Assembly: GCF_014698995.1 (NCBI RefSeq)
Contig: NZ_JACWZZ010000001.1
Coordinates: forward strand, 764,501-828,500
Origin: Hymenobacter duratus
Lineage (GTDB): Bacteria; Bacteroidota; Bacteroidia; Cytophagales; Hymenobacteraceae
Length of the DNA: 64,000 nt
Direction of reading: 5' to 3'
Part shown: piece after piece, positions 9,525 through 17,868 of the stretch
Position numbering within the stretch: the first letter of the stretch is position 1
Layout of the letters: each line of letters begins with the position of its first letter
Program-made: the position numbers and the translations under genes
The notes under the pieces: model-generated
What the model saw: only the letters and a program-made list of their open reading frames with translations
Databases searched by the model: none
Told to the model about the DNA's origin: nothing

Positions 9525-9565
9525 AAAAGCGCCACCTGTTCTTCAGAGAGCAGGTGGCGCTTTTT
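9525..9565 (+). terminator. Rho-independent terminator
   Basis: Fourteen-base arms (aaaagcgccacctg / caggtggcgctttt) around a 12-base loop and a T5 run. It also faces the minus-strand nuclease gene, so it is probably bidirectional. Confidence 0.9.
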
Positions 9566-9585
9566 GTTTGGCAAAATATTAGGTA

Positions 9586-10302
9586 TCAGACTTCGAAGGG
9601 TTGCAGGGTATCCCAGAGGCGCCCGAATTCCTGAGTGTAGCGCCGCACAATAGCTTCGTCGTCGGTGATGAGCAGATTCTCCAGATTCAGCTCCGCCGCC
9701 GAGCGGGTCCAGTTGTAGGAACCGGTCAGTACGGTCCGGCTGTCGGCCACGGCAAACTTGTGGTGCATGTGGTCGGTGGTGCGGTCGACGTGTACGGGAA
9801 GGCCAGCCGCGTGCAGTTGGCGCACATCAGAGCCTCGGTCAAAGAGCTTGTCGTTATCGGTAAGCAGGCGCACCCGCACTCCGCGCTTGTGGGCGGCCAG
9901 CACGGCATCGGTCAACCGGTCATCGGCAATAGTAAAGAGGCAGATGTCCAGCGTGTGGGCCGCCTCACTCAGAAACCGCCGGATAGCTGCCACGCAGTCG
10001 TCGTTGGGGCTGAAAAGCACTTCGGAGCGGGAAGCGCGGGCCGGCGGACCGGCCGGCGGCAGCAGCAAGGCGCTGGCTGTCTCCAGCCATTCTATCACGG
10101 CCTTGTCCTGAAAACTGTTGAACCGGTCGCGGGCCATCCCAAACAGGCGGTGGCGCAACTCGTGCAGGCCTTCGCCATGCTGGCCATGCTCTGCCAGCCG
10201 CTGGCGCAACAGGCGGGCTTCATCCAGCGAGAGAGTAGAATCAGCGAAGGCGCGTTTGAAGTGATGCAGCAGGTCGGTGGTATCGGCGGGTGGTCGGTTC
10301 AT
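9586..10302 (-). CDS. Single-HKD phospholipase D-like (Nuc-type) protein
   Basis: 238 residues. The C-terminal half (about 90-235) is one PLD unit: it starts EVLFSPNDDCVAAIRRFLSEA and carries the HxKxxxxD catalytic motif as HHKFAVAD, followed by the usual GSYNWTRSA. Proteins with one HKD motif dimerise to form the active site and are mostly endonucleases or phosphodiesterases. The N-terminal about 80 residues are a separate helical region rich in charged residues, of unknown role. The gene is 5 bases downstream of the GH1-like gene and probably co-transcribed with it, but the functions are not obviously linked. No signal peptide. Confidence 0.82.
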   Translation of the reverse strand: MNRPPADTTDLLHHFKRAFADSTLSLDEARLLRQRLAEHGQHGEGLHELRHRLFGMARDRFNSFQDKAVIEWLETASALLLPPAGPPARASRSEVLFSPNDDCVAAIRRFLSEAAHTLDICLFTIADDRLTDAVLAAHKRGVRVRLLTDNDKLFDRGSDVRQLHAAGLPVHVDRTTDHMHHKFAVADSRTVLTGSYNWTRSAAELNLENLLITDDEAIVRRYTQEFGRLWDTLQPFEV

Positions 10303-10307
10303 GCTGG

Positions 10308-11516
10308 CTAAGATAAAGAAAGCGCCAGTGAACTGACGAGCTCCGGAGCTATGGCCTCAGCCACCAGCTGCTGGCCTGCCAGCAGCGCATCGGCGTAGGG
10401 CTGGTGCAACACGCGCAATGGCGGCTCGTTGGGCCGTAGCACAGCATCCCAAAGACCTGAGCGGTGCCATTCCTGGTCCAGGAAATCCCAGTCTGGCCGG
10501 TCGAGGATGGGGTAGAGGCACACGCCCCACAGCGGCACGCCTTGGCGCAGGGCTTCGGCAGATTCTTCAGCTACCATGCGCATCCAGTGTGGCCGGTCGA
10601 GGCCGGGGTGGCTGGTTTCGCTCACCACAATCGGGCGGCCGTACCGTTCGTAGGCCTGGCGTAGCAGGTGGTGTAGTGGGCGCCAGCGCGGGTCGTAGGG
10701 CTCGTTCACCCAAGGCAGGCGGTGGTGTGTGTGAATTTCCCACTGGTTGTTGTAGTAGTAGTTCACCCCCATGATGTCGAAAAACTCCGGCCGGCCACCC
10801 AGCTCGGGGCAGAGCCGGCCGCAGAGCATATCCACACTCTGATACTGGTTATCGGTCCATTCGCGGGCCTGTTTTTTCTGGGCCTTGGTGGCGTTCAGCG
10901 GCGGCACGATATGGATGAGGGGCTCGGTGGTCAGAATACGGATGTTCGGGTCCAGCTCGCGCATGGCTGCTACGCCCTCGATGTAGGCGCGCATCAGTCC
11001 GTACTTCACCTCCCAGCCCTGCCCCACGCAATAGGGCGAAGTCCCGCGCGCGTCGCCGCCCAGCCAGCTCATAAAGCTTACCTCGTTAATAGGGGTTACA
11101 ATCAACTCGCCCTCGGGGCGTATTTCCCGGTACATGAGCACGAAAGCCCGGCACAGCGCCGCAAACCGGCGCGCAAACAGCGGGTGTAGCGGTGTTAGGT
11201 CGTCGGGGTAGCCGAAGTGGCACAGGTCCCAGACCTGCTGAATGCCGTGGTGCTGACCGGCAGCCAGCATGGTGCGCACCGTAGTCCAGTCGTACTGATA
11301 AGGCGCTTTTTCGATCTGGCTCCAGCGGATACCTTCGCGCACGGTGCCTAGGCTATACTGCTGGAGTCCTTGGTAATCGTCGTCGAGGAGTTGCAAGTGG
11401 CCTGTCAGCGGCAAAAAATCAACCCGGTTGCCGAAGCAGTTGAGCTGGTCGGTACACTCATAGCCGGCCATCCAGAACGATTGAAACGGGTTAGAGCGGG
11501 TAGCAACAGGGACCAT
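10308..11516 (-). CDS. Glycoside hydrolase family 1-like (clan GH-A) protein
   Basis: 402 residues from the ATG at 11516; a longer open frame runs through the terminator upstream and is not credible. The protein looks like a TIM-barrel glycosidase of GH1 type: the acid/base Glu is in TPINEVSFMSW, the nucleophile Glu in IVVSETSHPG, and the segment EGIRWSQIEKAPYQYDW corresponds to the early GH1 barrel strand. It is shorter than typical GH1 enzymes (about 450), so substrate prediction (beta-glucoside or similar) is weak. Cytoplasmic by lack of a signal peptide. It is preceded by a strong terminator and starts a two-gene unit with the PLD-like protein. Confidence 0.75.
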   Translation of the reverse strand: MVPVATRSNPFQSFWMAGYECTDQLNCFGNRVDFLPLTGHLQLLDDDYQGLQQYSLGTVREGIRWSQIEKAPYQYDWTTVRTMLAAGQHHGIQQVWDLCHFGYPDDLTPLHPLFARRFAALCRAFVLMYREIRPEGELIVTPINEVSFMSWLGGDARGTSPYCVGQGWEVKYGLMRAYIEGVAAMRELDPNIRILTTEPLIHIVPPLNATKAQKKQAREWTDNQYQSVDMLCGRLCPELGGRPEFFDIMGVNYYYNNQWEIHTHHRLPWVNEPYDPRWRPLHHLLRQAYERYGRPIVVSETSHPGLDRPHWMRMVAEESAEALRQGVPLWGVCLYPILDRPDWDFLDQEWHRSGLWDAVLRPNEPPLRVLHQPYADALLAGQQLVAEAIAPELVSSLALSLS

Positions 11517-11536
11517 AAACGCAGATATTGGTGAAC

Positions 11537-11581
11537 AAAAAAGCACAGTAGTGCGGCCCCATCGGCGCCGCACTACTGTGC
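11537..11581 (-). terminator. Terminator of the CDF exporter gene
   Basis: Perfect 15-base arms, gcacagtagtgcggc (11543-11557) and its complement (11567-11581). On the minus strand a T6 run follows (11542-11537). It lies between the CDF gene stop and the next minus-strand start. Confidence 0.92.
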
Positions 11582-11631
11582 CGTGTACCGCCAAACTGCA
11601 CCTTAGGTTAAGGTGGAGCTTGCCGCGCTGG

Positions 11632-12588
11632 TCAGATTTGGGGCGAAATGGGAGGTTGCAGAGCCGTTTCGCGCTGCTTGCCGGCCAGTCCTTTGGCCTC
11701 GATAAAAATGCGCTTGAACTCCGGATGCTTGGCCCGGATGGCATCCTGCAACTCATCTACAGCGTGCTCCACTTCTACCGCCGACAAGTGGTCATGAAAC
11801 TCCACGTCAAGCGCCAGCACCACATCCTGCGGGCCCATGTACATGGTGAGCGGGCGGCGCACCTGCTCTACACCGCGCTGCTGCCGCGCAATAACTTCCA
11901 GCGAGTCGAGGGTTTCGTCGTCCACCCCTTCGCCTACCAGCAGCCCTTTGGTCTTGTAAATCAGAAAAATAGCTACCGATACCAGCAGTATGCCAATGCA
12001 GATGGAGGCGCCGCCATCGAAGTACGGATTGTTGAGCGCATGCCCGAAGTACACGCCGGCCAGCGCTATGCCCAGGCCTAAAAGTGCGGCCAGGTCTTCC
12101 ATGAGAATTGCGAAAACCGAAGGGTCTTTGCTGCGGCTCAGTGTAACCCAGAAGCCCAAGTCGCCACGGCCTTTGTTGAATTCGCGGAAGGCCAGGAAGC
12201 AGGAAATTCCTTCGAATATCAGCGAGAGGCCCAGTACCCAATAGTTCCAGGTGGGGTCGGTGATGGGAGCTGGGTGTTTGAGGTGCTCAATGCCTTCGTA
12301 GAACGACATGCCGCCACCGACCGAAAACACCAGCACGGCCACAATCAGGGACCAGAAATACAGCTCCTTGCTGCGCCCGAAGGGGTGGCGGGCATCAGCG
12401 GGCTTCTCGGACTGCTTCACGCCGTAGAGAATCAGCAGGCCATTGCCACTGTCCACGAGCGAGTGAATGCCTTCGGAAAGCATAGCTGAGCTGCCCGTGA
12501 AGAAAGCGGCTACAAACTTGGAAGCGGCAATAGCAATATTGGCCCCAATGGCCCCGTAGATGGCAATTTTGGATGAACCGGCGGACAT
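11632..12588 (-). CDS. Cation diffusion facilitator (CDF) family metal transporter
   Basis: 318 residues, about six membrane helices in the first 215 residues and a cytoplasmic C-terminal domain. TM2 carries the hallmark SEGIHSLVDSGNGLLIL (His/Asp metal site), with the second half-site in LMEDLAALLGLG (TM5). The loop DARHPFGRSKELYFWSL matches the CDF signature HPFG. The C-terminal domain (ALDVEFHDHLSAVEVEHAVDEL) is the dimer-forming cytoplasmic ferredoxin-like fold. Exports divalent cations, probably Zn, by proton antiport; metal specificity is inference. The sequence resembles the SLC30A9-like subgroup. Monocistronic with its own terminator. Confidence 0.93.
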   Translation of the reverse strand: MSAGSSKIAIYGAIGANIAIAASKFVAAFFTGSSAMLSEGIHSLVDSGNGLLILYGVKQSEKPADARHPFGRSKELYFWSLIVAVLVFSVGGGMSFYEGIEHLKHPAPITDPTWNYWVLGLSLIFEGISCFLAFREFNKGRGDLGFWVTLSRSKDPSVFAILMEDLAALLGLGIALAGVYFGHALNNPYFDGGASICIGILLVSVAIFLIYKTKGLLVGEGVDDETLDSLEVIARQQRGVEQVRRPLTMYMGPQDVVLALDVEFHDHLSAVEVEHAVDELQDAIRAKHPEFKRIFIEAKGLAGKQRETALQPPISPQI

Positions 12589-12771
12589 AAAGAAGACGAA
12601 CGTGTGCCACTCGTACGCGCCCCGGGTTGCGGGGGTTGGAATAGCCGGCTGATGAACAACTGGCTGACGGGCAGCCCAACCGGCTTGGCATCTGGCCCTT
12701 TAGGAAACAGAAGGCAGGGTCGGATCTGAACATTCGGTATTTCTACGACTTTTACAGCTCTAGCTCTCTGT

Positions 12772-14190
12772 ATGGCCCACCTCGACTCCGCCGATTCTTC
12801 TGCCACCACCGCTCCATTGCGCCGCCGTTTGGGGCTGGTGCAAGCCACGGCGCTCAACATGATAGACATGGTGGGCATTGGGCCCTTCGTGACGCTGCCG
12901 CTGGTCATGGGCTTTATGGGGCCGAATTTCCTGCTGGCTTGGGTGGTAGGAGCTGCTCTGAGCTTGTTCGATGGCCTGATCTGGAGCGAACTGGGAGCCG
13001 CGCACCCGGAAGCTGGCGGCTCCTACCGCTTCCTTAAGCTGGCCTACGGCGAACATACCTGGGGCCGGCTGCTGTCGTTTCTGTATGTGTGGCAGACGCT
13101 GGTGCAGGCGCCATTGGTAGTGGCTTCGGGCGCCATTGGGTTTGCGCAGTATTTCGGCTACCTCGTGCCCCTCACGGAATGGTGGCAGCCCAAGCTGGTA
13201 TCAGGCGTGGTGGTATTGCTACTAATTGCGCTGCTCTACCGCCGCATCGAGGACATTGGGCGGTTGGGCGTGCTGCTCTGGATGGGTGTGCTGGGCCTGA
13301 TGGGCTGGCTGATTTTTGGGGGCGTGACGCACGCTACCCATGAAGTAGCATGGCTGCCGGCCGGCGGTTTTTCGGAGCTGCCGGGCGTGCTACTCTCGGC
13401 CGCTATGGGGCAGGCTACCGTCAAAACCATCTATAGCTACCTCGGCTACTACAACGTGTGCCATCTGGGTGGCGAAATCAAGGAGCCGCAGCGCGTGATT
13501 CCGCGCAGCATCTTCCTGAGCATTTTGGGTATTATGGCGCTGTATCTTCTGCTGAACTGGAGCGTGGGCACCGTCATTCCGTGGCAGGAAGCGCAGCACT
13601 CGGAGTTCATTGTCAGCACGTTTGTGGAGCGGCTGTATGGCGCTACGGCTGCCAAGGCCGCTACGGCGCTGGTGCTGTGGGTGGCGTTTGCCTCGCTGTT
13701 TGCAGTGCTGCTCGGCTACTCGCGCATTCCGTACGCCGCCGCCGCCGACGGCGAGTTTCTGCCGGTGTTTGCCAAAACGCACCCCACCAAGCACTTCCCG
13801 CACGTGTCGCTGCTGGTGCTGGGCGGGGCGGGCTTCGTATTCAGCCTGCTGTTTCGGCTTGGCGAAGTCATTTCGGCCATTCTGGCCATGCGGATACTGG
13901 TGCAGTTTGTGGGGCAGGCCGTGGGGCTGGTGCTGCTCCGGCGCCGCCGCGGGGCGGCTGGGCTGCCGTTCCGGATGCCGCTGTATCCGCTGCCCGTCAT
14001 CATTGTTATTGTGGTGTGGCTGTGGGTGTTCTGGAGCATCAAGGACGGCATCAATTTCTCGCTGGCGTCGGGCAGCTTCTTCCTGCCGTTTCAGGTAGCG
14101 GCCCTGCTGATGATGGCCGTAGGAACCGGCGTATTTCTGCTCTGGAGCCGTCGGCTGGGCCGCTGGCCTTTCGGGCAAAAAACTGGCTAA
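12772..14190 (+). CDS. APC superfamily amino acid permease
   Basis: 472 residues with about 12 hydrophobic segments. The unwound TM1 substrate motif is MIDMVGIGPFVTLPL (GIG type), and GGSYRFLKLAYGEHTWGRLLSF follows TM2 as in APC permeases. Inner-membrane, probably proton- or cation-coupled uptake of amino acids; the substrate cannot be read from the sequence. The start at 12772 is the first ATG and gives a short charged N-terminus (PLRRRLGLVQATALNM). Its 3' end is 9 bases from the convergent GNAT gene. Confidence 0.9.
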   Translation: MAHLDSADSSATTAPLRRRLGLVQATALNMIDMVGIGPFVTLPLVMGFMGPNFLLAWVVGAALSLFDGLIWSELGAAHPEAGGSYRFLKLAYGEHTWGRLLSFLYVWQTLVQAPLVVASGAIGFAQYFGYLVPLTEWWQPKLVSGVVVLLLIALLYRRIEDIGRLGVLLWMGVLGLMGWLIFGGVTHATHEVAWLPAGGFSELPGVLLSAAMGQATVKTIYSYLGYYNVCHLGGEIKEPQRVIPRSIFLSILGIMALYLLLNWSVGTVIPWQEAQHSEFIVSTFVERLYGATAAKAATALVLWVAFASLFAVLLGYSRIPYAAAADGEFLPVFAKTHPTKHFPHVSLLVLGGAGFVFSLLFRLGEVISAILAMRILVQFVGQAVGLVLLRRRRGAAGLPFRMPLYPLPVIIVIVVWLWVFWSIKDGINFSLASGSFFLPFQVAALLMMAVGTGVFLLWSRRLGRWPFGQKTG

Positions 14191-14199
14191 CGCCGGCGG

Positions 14200-14709
14200 C
14201 TACCCCAGCCGCTTCTCGTAGCAGAAAAACCGCAGCCCCGGCCGAAACGCCAGCGTGATTTCGCCCGCAAACCGGTAGCCCAGCTTGGGAAACAGCCGCT
14301 GTGTAGCAGCGTTTTCGGAGTTGGTATCCACGCGCAGCACGCGCAGGTTCTGCTGGCGGGCCAGCACTTCGGCCTGTTCCAGCAGAGCGGCGGCCAGCCC
14401 GTGGCCCTGGGCGGCCGGGTCCACGGCGAGGCGGTGCGTCACGAGGGCCGGCTCGGCAGCGTCCCAGTCCGCCTGGGCATATTCGGGGTCCTGGTCGTTG
14501 TGGGTGAGGGCGGCAAAGGCAGCTACGGCCCCGTTCAGCTCCGCTACCCAGAGCTGCCCCTTTTCTATGTCCTGCCGGAAGACAGCTTCATTCGGATAGT
14601 CGGCGCTCCATTGCTGGTTGCCGGCGGCGTTCATCATCGGTACTACACGGCCCAGAATAGCCAGGATTTCGGGCAGGTCGGAGGCAGTGGCCGGGCGGAT
14701 AGTGGACAT
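14200..14709 (-). CDS. GNAT family N-acetyltransferase
   Basis: 169 residues from the ATG at 14709. The N-terminus IRPATASDLPEILAIL is typical GNAT beta1-alpha1. Acetyl-CoA-binding motif A is LAVDPAAQGHGLAAALLEQAE (Q/RxxGxG/A as QGHGLA), followed by LRVDTNSENAATQRLFPKLGYRF (motif B). The acceptor is unknown. It is preceded by the hemB terminator, so it has its own promoter or relies on read-through. Confidence 0.9.
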   Translation of the reverse strand: MSTIRPATASDLPEILAILGRVVPMMNAAGNQQWSADYPNEAVFRQDIEKGQLWVAELNGAVAAFAALTHNDQDPEYAQADWDAAEPALVTHRLAVDPAAQGHGLAAALLEQAEVLARQQNLRVLRVDTNSENAATQRLFPKLGYRFAGEITLAFRPGLRFFCYEKRLG

Positions 14710-14742
14710 AACAGGCAGATACGGCGAGCCGGAAAATTCCAT

Positions 14743-14782
14743 AAAAAAAGCGGAACCAGCCGGGGCCGGTTCCGCTTTTTTT
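14743..14782 (-). terminator. hemB terminator
   Basis: An A7 run, agcggaacc/ggttccgct arms and a T7 run; the minus-strand reading follows the hemB stop at 14798. Symmetrical, so it may act both ways. Confidence 0.9.
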
Positions 14783-14797
14783 CGTTTGGGGCGGCAA

Positions 14798-15790
14798 TTA
14801 CCCGCGGCGCAGCACTTCGGCTGCTTCCTTGGCGAAGTAGGTCAGGATGGCGTCGGCACCGGCGCGCTTGATGCTGGTCAGGACTTCCATCATGGTTTTC
14901 TCGCCATCGAGCCAGCCGTTTTGGGCGGCCGCTTTCACCATGGCATACTCGCCCGATACGTTGTAGGCCGTCACGGGCAGGTGCGTGTTGTCCTTCACCG
15001 ACTGAATCACATCGAGGTAGCTCAGGGCTGGCTTAATCATCACCATGTCAGCGCCTTCGGCCTCATCTAGGGCCAGCTCACGCAGTGCTTCCCGCTTGTT
15101 GGCCGGGTTCATCTGGTAGCTTTTCTTGTCGCCTTTTTTAGGGGCCGAGTCCAGCGCGTCGCGGAAGGGCCCGTAGAAAGCCGACGCGTATTTGGCCGTG
15201 TAGCTCATGATGCTCACGTGCGAAAACGCATTCTGGTCGAGCACGTCCCGGATCCAGGCTACGCGCCCATCCATCATATCGGAGGGGCCGATAATGTCGG
15301 CGCCGGCGCGGGCCTGCGCCAGAGCCATCTGGCCCAGCACCTCCAGCGAGGCATCGTTGAGAATCTCACCCGACTCCACGTCCACCACCCCGTCGTGGCC
15401 ATCCGAAGAATAAGGGTCCATGGCCACATCGGTCATCAGCACCACGTCCGGAAACTGGCGCTTGATGTCGGCAATGGTCTTGAGGTATAGGCCTTCCGGG
15501 TTGGCCGATTCGCGGGCCAGCCGGTCTTTCAGCGCATCATTAATAGCCGGAAACGGAGCAAACGTGTTGATGCCCAACTCCACACAGCGCCCGATTTCGT
15601 CGATAATCCGGTCGGCAGAGAAGCGGTGAATGCCGGGCATCGAGTGGATTTCCAGCTGCTGGTTCTGGCCTTCAATCAGGAAGAGCGGATAGATAAAATC
15701 GTGGGTAGTGAGGCGGGTTTCCTGCACCATGTCGCGGATAACCTGTGACTTACGGTTGCGGCGCGGGCGGTGCGTGGGGACGTTGGGCAT
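14798..15790 (-). CDS. hemB: Porphobilinogen synthase (delta-aminolevulinic acid dehydratase)
   Basis: 330 residues from the ATG at 15790, the normal family length. It condenses two 5-aminolevulinate molecules to porphobilinogen in haem synthesis. The two active-site Schiff-base lysines are Lys200 in MSYTAKYASAFYGPFRDA and Lys253 in VMIKPALSYLD. The metal-binding segment (residues 121-134, DVAMDPYSSDGHDG) has Ala/Asp where zinc-dependent enzymes have cysteines, so this is the Mg/K-type enzyme rather than the zinc type (family knowledge applied to visible residues). A TACCTTTG box lies 41 bases upstream and a terminator follows. Cytoplasmic octamer in the family. Confidence 0.97.
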   Translation of the reverse strand: MPNVPTHRPRRNRKSQVIRDMVQETRLTTHDFIYPLFLIEGQNQQLEIHSMPGIHRFSADRIIDEIGRCVELGINTFAPFPAINDALKDRLARESANPEGLYLKTIADIKRQFPDVVLMTDVAMDPYSSDGHDGVVDVESGEILNDASLEVLGQMALAQARAGADIIGPSDMMDGRVAWIRDVLDQNAFSHVSIMSYTAKYASAFYGPFRDALDSAPKKGDKKSYQMNPANKREALRELALDEAEGADMVMIKPALSYLDVIQSVKDNTHLPVTAYNVSGEYAMVKAAAQNGWLDGEKTMMEVLTSIKRAGADAILTYFAKEAAEVLRRG

Positions 15791-15830
15791 TGTTGCTTTC
15801 AATTGGTAAGACGAAATAGAACAGCTGCCG

Positions 15831-15838
15831 CAAAGGTA
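15831..15838 (-). promoter_or_regulatory. hemB -7 promoter box
   Basis: TACCTTTG on the minus strand, matching the Bacteroidota TAnnTTTG consensus, 41 bases before the hemB ATG. The -33 TTG is not clear. Confidence 0.6.
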
Positions 15839-15865
15839 AGGTTGCGGGCGGGAGTGCATTTGCCG

Positions 15866-16384
15866 CTACGGATGGCTGCCGTAGGCTTTGCTCGCCAGCA
15901 GATAGCCTATCCCGAATAGAAGTAGCGCGAGCAGCAACCCGCTACTGCCGCCAATGGCTATTCCGAGAATCAGACCTGTTAACACCAAGGCCGCTCCACT
16001 AAAAAACAACACATCATTGGCCCCATCTACCGGCTGCCGACGGCCCAAAAGTTTATGTGCAGTTGGCTTTTCTGACATCAAAGCGGCCGCAGACCGCCCC
16101 ACGTGCTGCCCACGCGAGGCAGGGGCCTGTCCGGCGTGGCGGTAGTGCGGCTGGCTCTTCCGGATGCTGTGCAGCCTCGCACCAGCTATGGCGCGTGTTG
16201 GCGGAAGTGAGCCGCCAGCTCTGACTGTAGTATAGGTGGCTGCTGCTGCTGACAGGGCTGGGTTTTCGGCACGCCTTACATCCAGGGGCGCTGGTGCCGG
16301 CCGGAACTGAAACGCCGCCTTTTCGCTGCGGCAGCCGGCCAGCGTCGTACACAGCAGGAGCAGGAGCCAGCGCCGTTGTGCCAT
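15866..16384 (-). CDS. Lipoprotein with C-terminal membrane hairpin (paralog of upstream gene)
   Basis: 172 residues. The signal peptide ends in a lipobox (LLCTTLAGC, Cys18), directly followed by RSEKAAFQFRPAPAP. A low-complexity basic/Ala-rich middle leads to two hydrophobic segments (DVLFFSGAALVLTGLILGIAI and GLLLALLLFGIGYLLAS). The gene upstream encodes the same plan, with CRSxxxAFQFxPA after the lipobox and a C-terminal hydrophobic hairpin, so the two are tandem paralogs 3 bases apart. I do not recognise the family. A protein both lipidated and carrying a C-terminal hairpin is unusual; the hairpin may be buried in the inner membrane. Confidence 0.75.
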   Translation of the reverse strand: MAQRRWLLLLLCTTLAGCRSEKAAFQFRPAPAPLDVRRAENPALSAAAATYTTVRAGGSLPPTRAIAGARLHSIRKSQPHYRHAGQAPASRGQHVGRSAAALMSEKPTAHKLLGRRQPVDGANDVLFFSGAALVLTGLILGIAIGGSSGLLLALLLFGIGYLLASKAYGSHP

Positions 16385-16387
16385 CGT

Positions 16388-16909
16388 CTACATGTTGAAA
16401 AACTCCTGAAACACCTCCAGCCATGCGTGCTTGCCCCCGATGCCCACGCCCACAAAGTAGTAGCCGAGCAGCACCACCAAGGCGCCCACGCCCAGGCCCA
16501 GCCAGCCGCCCAGCAGAATACCCCCTACCACGCCACCAGCTATCAGCGCCACGCCCAGCACGAAAGCGCCCGTATGCTCCAGTAGCGGCTGCTGCGGCCT
16601 CTCGCCCAAGTGGCCTCCATCAGACGGCGGCCGCGCAGCGGTTGTGCGGGCCGCCGTCTGATGGAGGGCTGGCCGATGGGGCAGCAAGCGGCGTATTCCG
16701 GCCGGTCTTGAGCGAGGGGCCAATGCGGCCGGTGCGGTGTAGGTCGCCGCTACCACAGCGGGAAGTGGCGTGGGGGCAGCAGCAGATGCGGATAGCGCCA
16801 GAGCAGCAGCCTTGCCCGTTGCGGGCTGAAACTGAAATGCCACTTCCTGGCTACGGCAGCTGGCTAGTAACAGGAGCAGCACGCTGCTCAAGAGGGTAAT
16901 AGATTTCAC
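16388..16909 (-). CDS. Lipoprotein with C-terminal membrane hairpin (first of tandem pair)
   Basis: 173 residues from a GTG at 16909, which gives a clean signal peptide (MKSITLLSSVLLLLLASC). The frame continues upstream without a better start. After the lipobox Cys comes RSQEVAFQFQPATG, shared with the downstream paralog. The middle is Ala/Arg/Pro-rich, and the C-terminus has two hydrophobic, glycine-rich helices (FVLGVALIAGGVVGGILLGG; GVGALVVLLGYYFVGVG). A perfect 19-base inverted repeat is embedded in the low-complexity middle (16614-16667). Function unknown; probably co-transcribed with the next gene. Confidence 0.7.
   Translation of the reverse strand: MKSITLLSSVLLLLLASCRSQEVAFQFQPATGKAAALALSASAAAPTPLPAVVAATYTAPAALAPRSRPAGIRRLLPHRPALHQTAARTTAARPPSDGGHLGERPQQPLLEHTGAFVLGVALIAGGVVGGILLGGWLGLGVGALVVLLGYYFVGVGIGGKHAWLEVFQEFFNM
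16614..16667. repeat. Perfect 19-bp inverted repeat inside a lipoprotein gene
   Basis: Arms 16614-16632 and 16649-16667 are exact complements (cctccatcagacggcggcc). The 16-base loop can pair four more bases (cgca/tgcg). No T-run follows. It encodes part of the low-complexity segment of the upstream lipoprotein. Confidence 0.9.
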
Positions 16910-17868
16910 AAACAACCACGAAAAGTAAGTCGCCCAAGATAGGCATGGCCTGGGAGTTTGGCCCGCTGGCCTACCCACACCGTGCCAGTACTAGGGGCCA
17001 GCCGGGTGCGGTGGATGCCAGAGGCGTAAAGCGGCTTCTGCCTCAGCCAAATGGTGGCCTTATAGCATTTCGGTGACTGTGCTATCCTGCCCGGTAAGCT
17101 TACGTAACACGTCTTTCAACTACTGAAGTGTAGCTTTTTTATGGTAAGTGTCAGAAAGTTTGATGATTATGATAACAGGTGGTTGTCGGGCTGCCGCACA
17201 GCCAGGAACGTTTTGTACAGCTACATAACAACTGTGTAGCCAGCCGTTCAGCGGCACGGCAGATGGCTGTTTGTGCGCCCAGCAGTAGGCGGAGAATGCC
17301 ACCGATATGCTGCAGTAGAAAAAAGCGCAGCATATAAGGCGTTTTCTTCCGATCTTGTGTATTGGTATAGTGTAATTTAAATAATATTTTAAGCTATTTA
17401 GTAGCAGTTTGATAATCGTAAATTTATATAACATCCGAGTGATTCGCGTCGGGTCCTCTCGTAAATTTTCAGTGCAGAACGTGCATTCGATTCCCACGCA
17501 AGTCAAAGGTTTTGTAGTATTGTATACCGGCAGAAACAGGGACAGCATTAGGCTGAAACCTGCTTTCGCAGCGCTGTTTATCCCACTATATCGGATACCA
17601 AAACGCCCTGCCCCGGCTCCGCAGCTGCATTATGATGCGCTGATTGACTGATAGTTACTGCCCGGCCCAGCCACGGCCATCCTTGCTTCTTCCTCACGAA
17701 ACTACCCTTGCACTTCGCACGGCATCACGCGTGTGCGTTGGGTTGGGGAAAACGCAGAGGAGCGGCCATACGCAGAGTGGCAGTTTTCGCAGCTGCCCTA
17801 TCTACCAGGGCCGGAGTTTGCCGTGCGGGTCCTGTCTTGTCTAGTCCCTACCTTCTTTCAATTTCCAC
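16910..17868. other. 959-base region without a convincing gene; AT-rich core
   Basis: Lies between divergent genes (lipoprotein on -, beta-glucosidase on +). Bases about 17330-17560 are clearly more AT-rich than the rest of the window. Short open frames exist on both strands (for example 17120-17548 on -), but they lack family resemblance and good composition. May hold long leaders, decayed sequence or an acquired fragment. Confidence 0.5.

Noticed and set aside
17430-17510. tRNA-like T-arm (gtgcattcgattcccacgc)
   Set aside because: Only a loose T-arm resemblance; no acceptor, D or anticodon stems can be folded around it.
17120-17548. 142-residue open frame on the minus strand
   Set aside because: Odd composition, no signal peptide or family resemblance and lies in the AT-rich gap.
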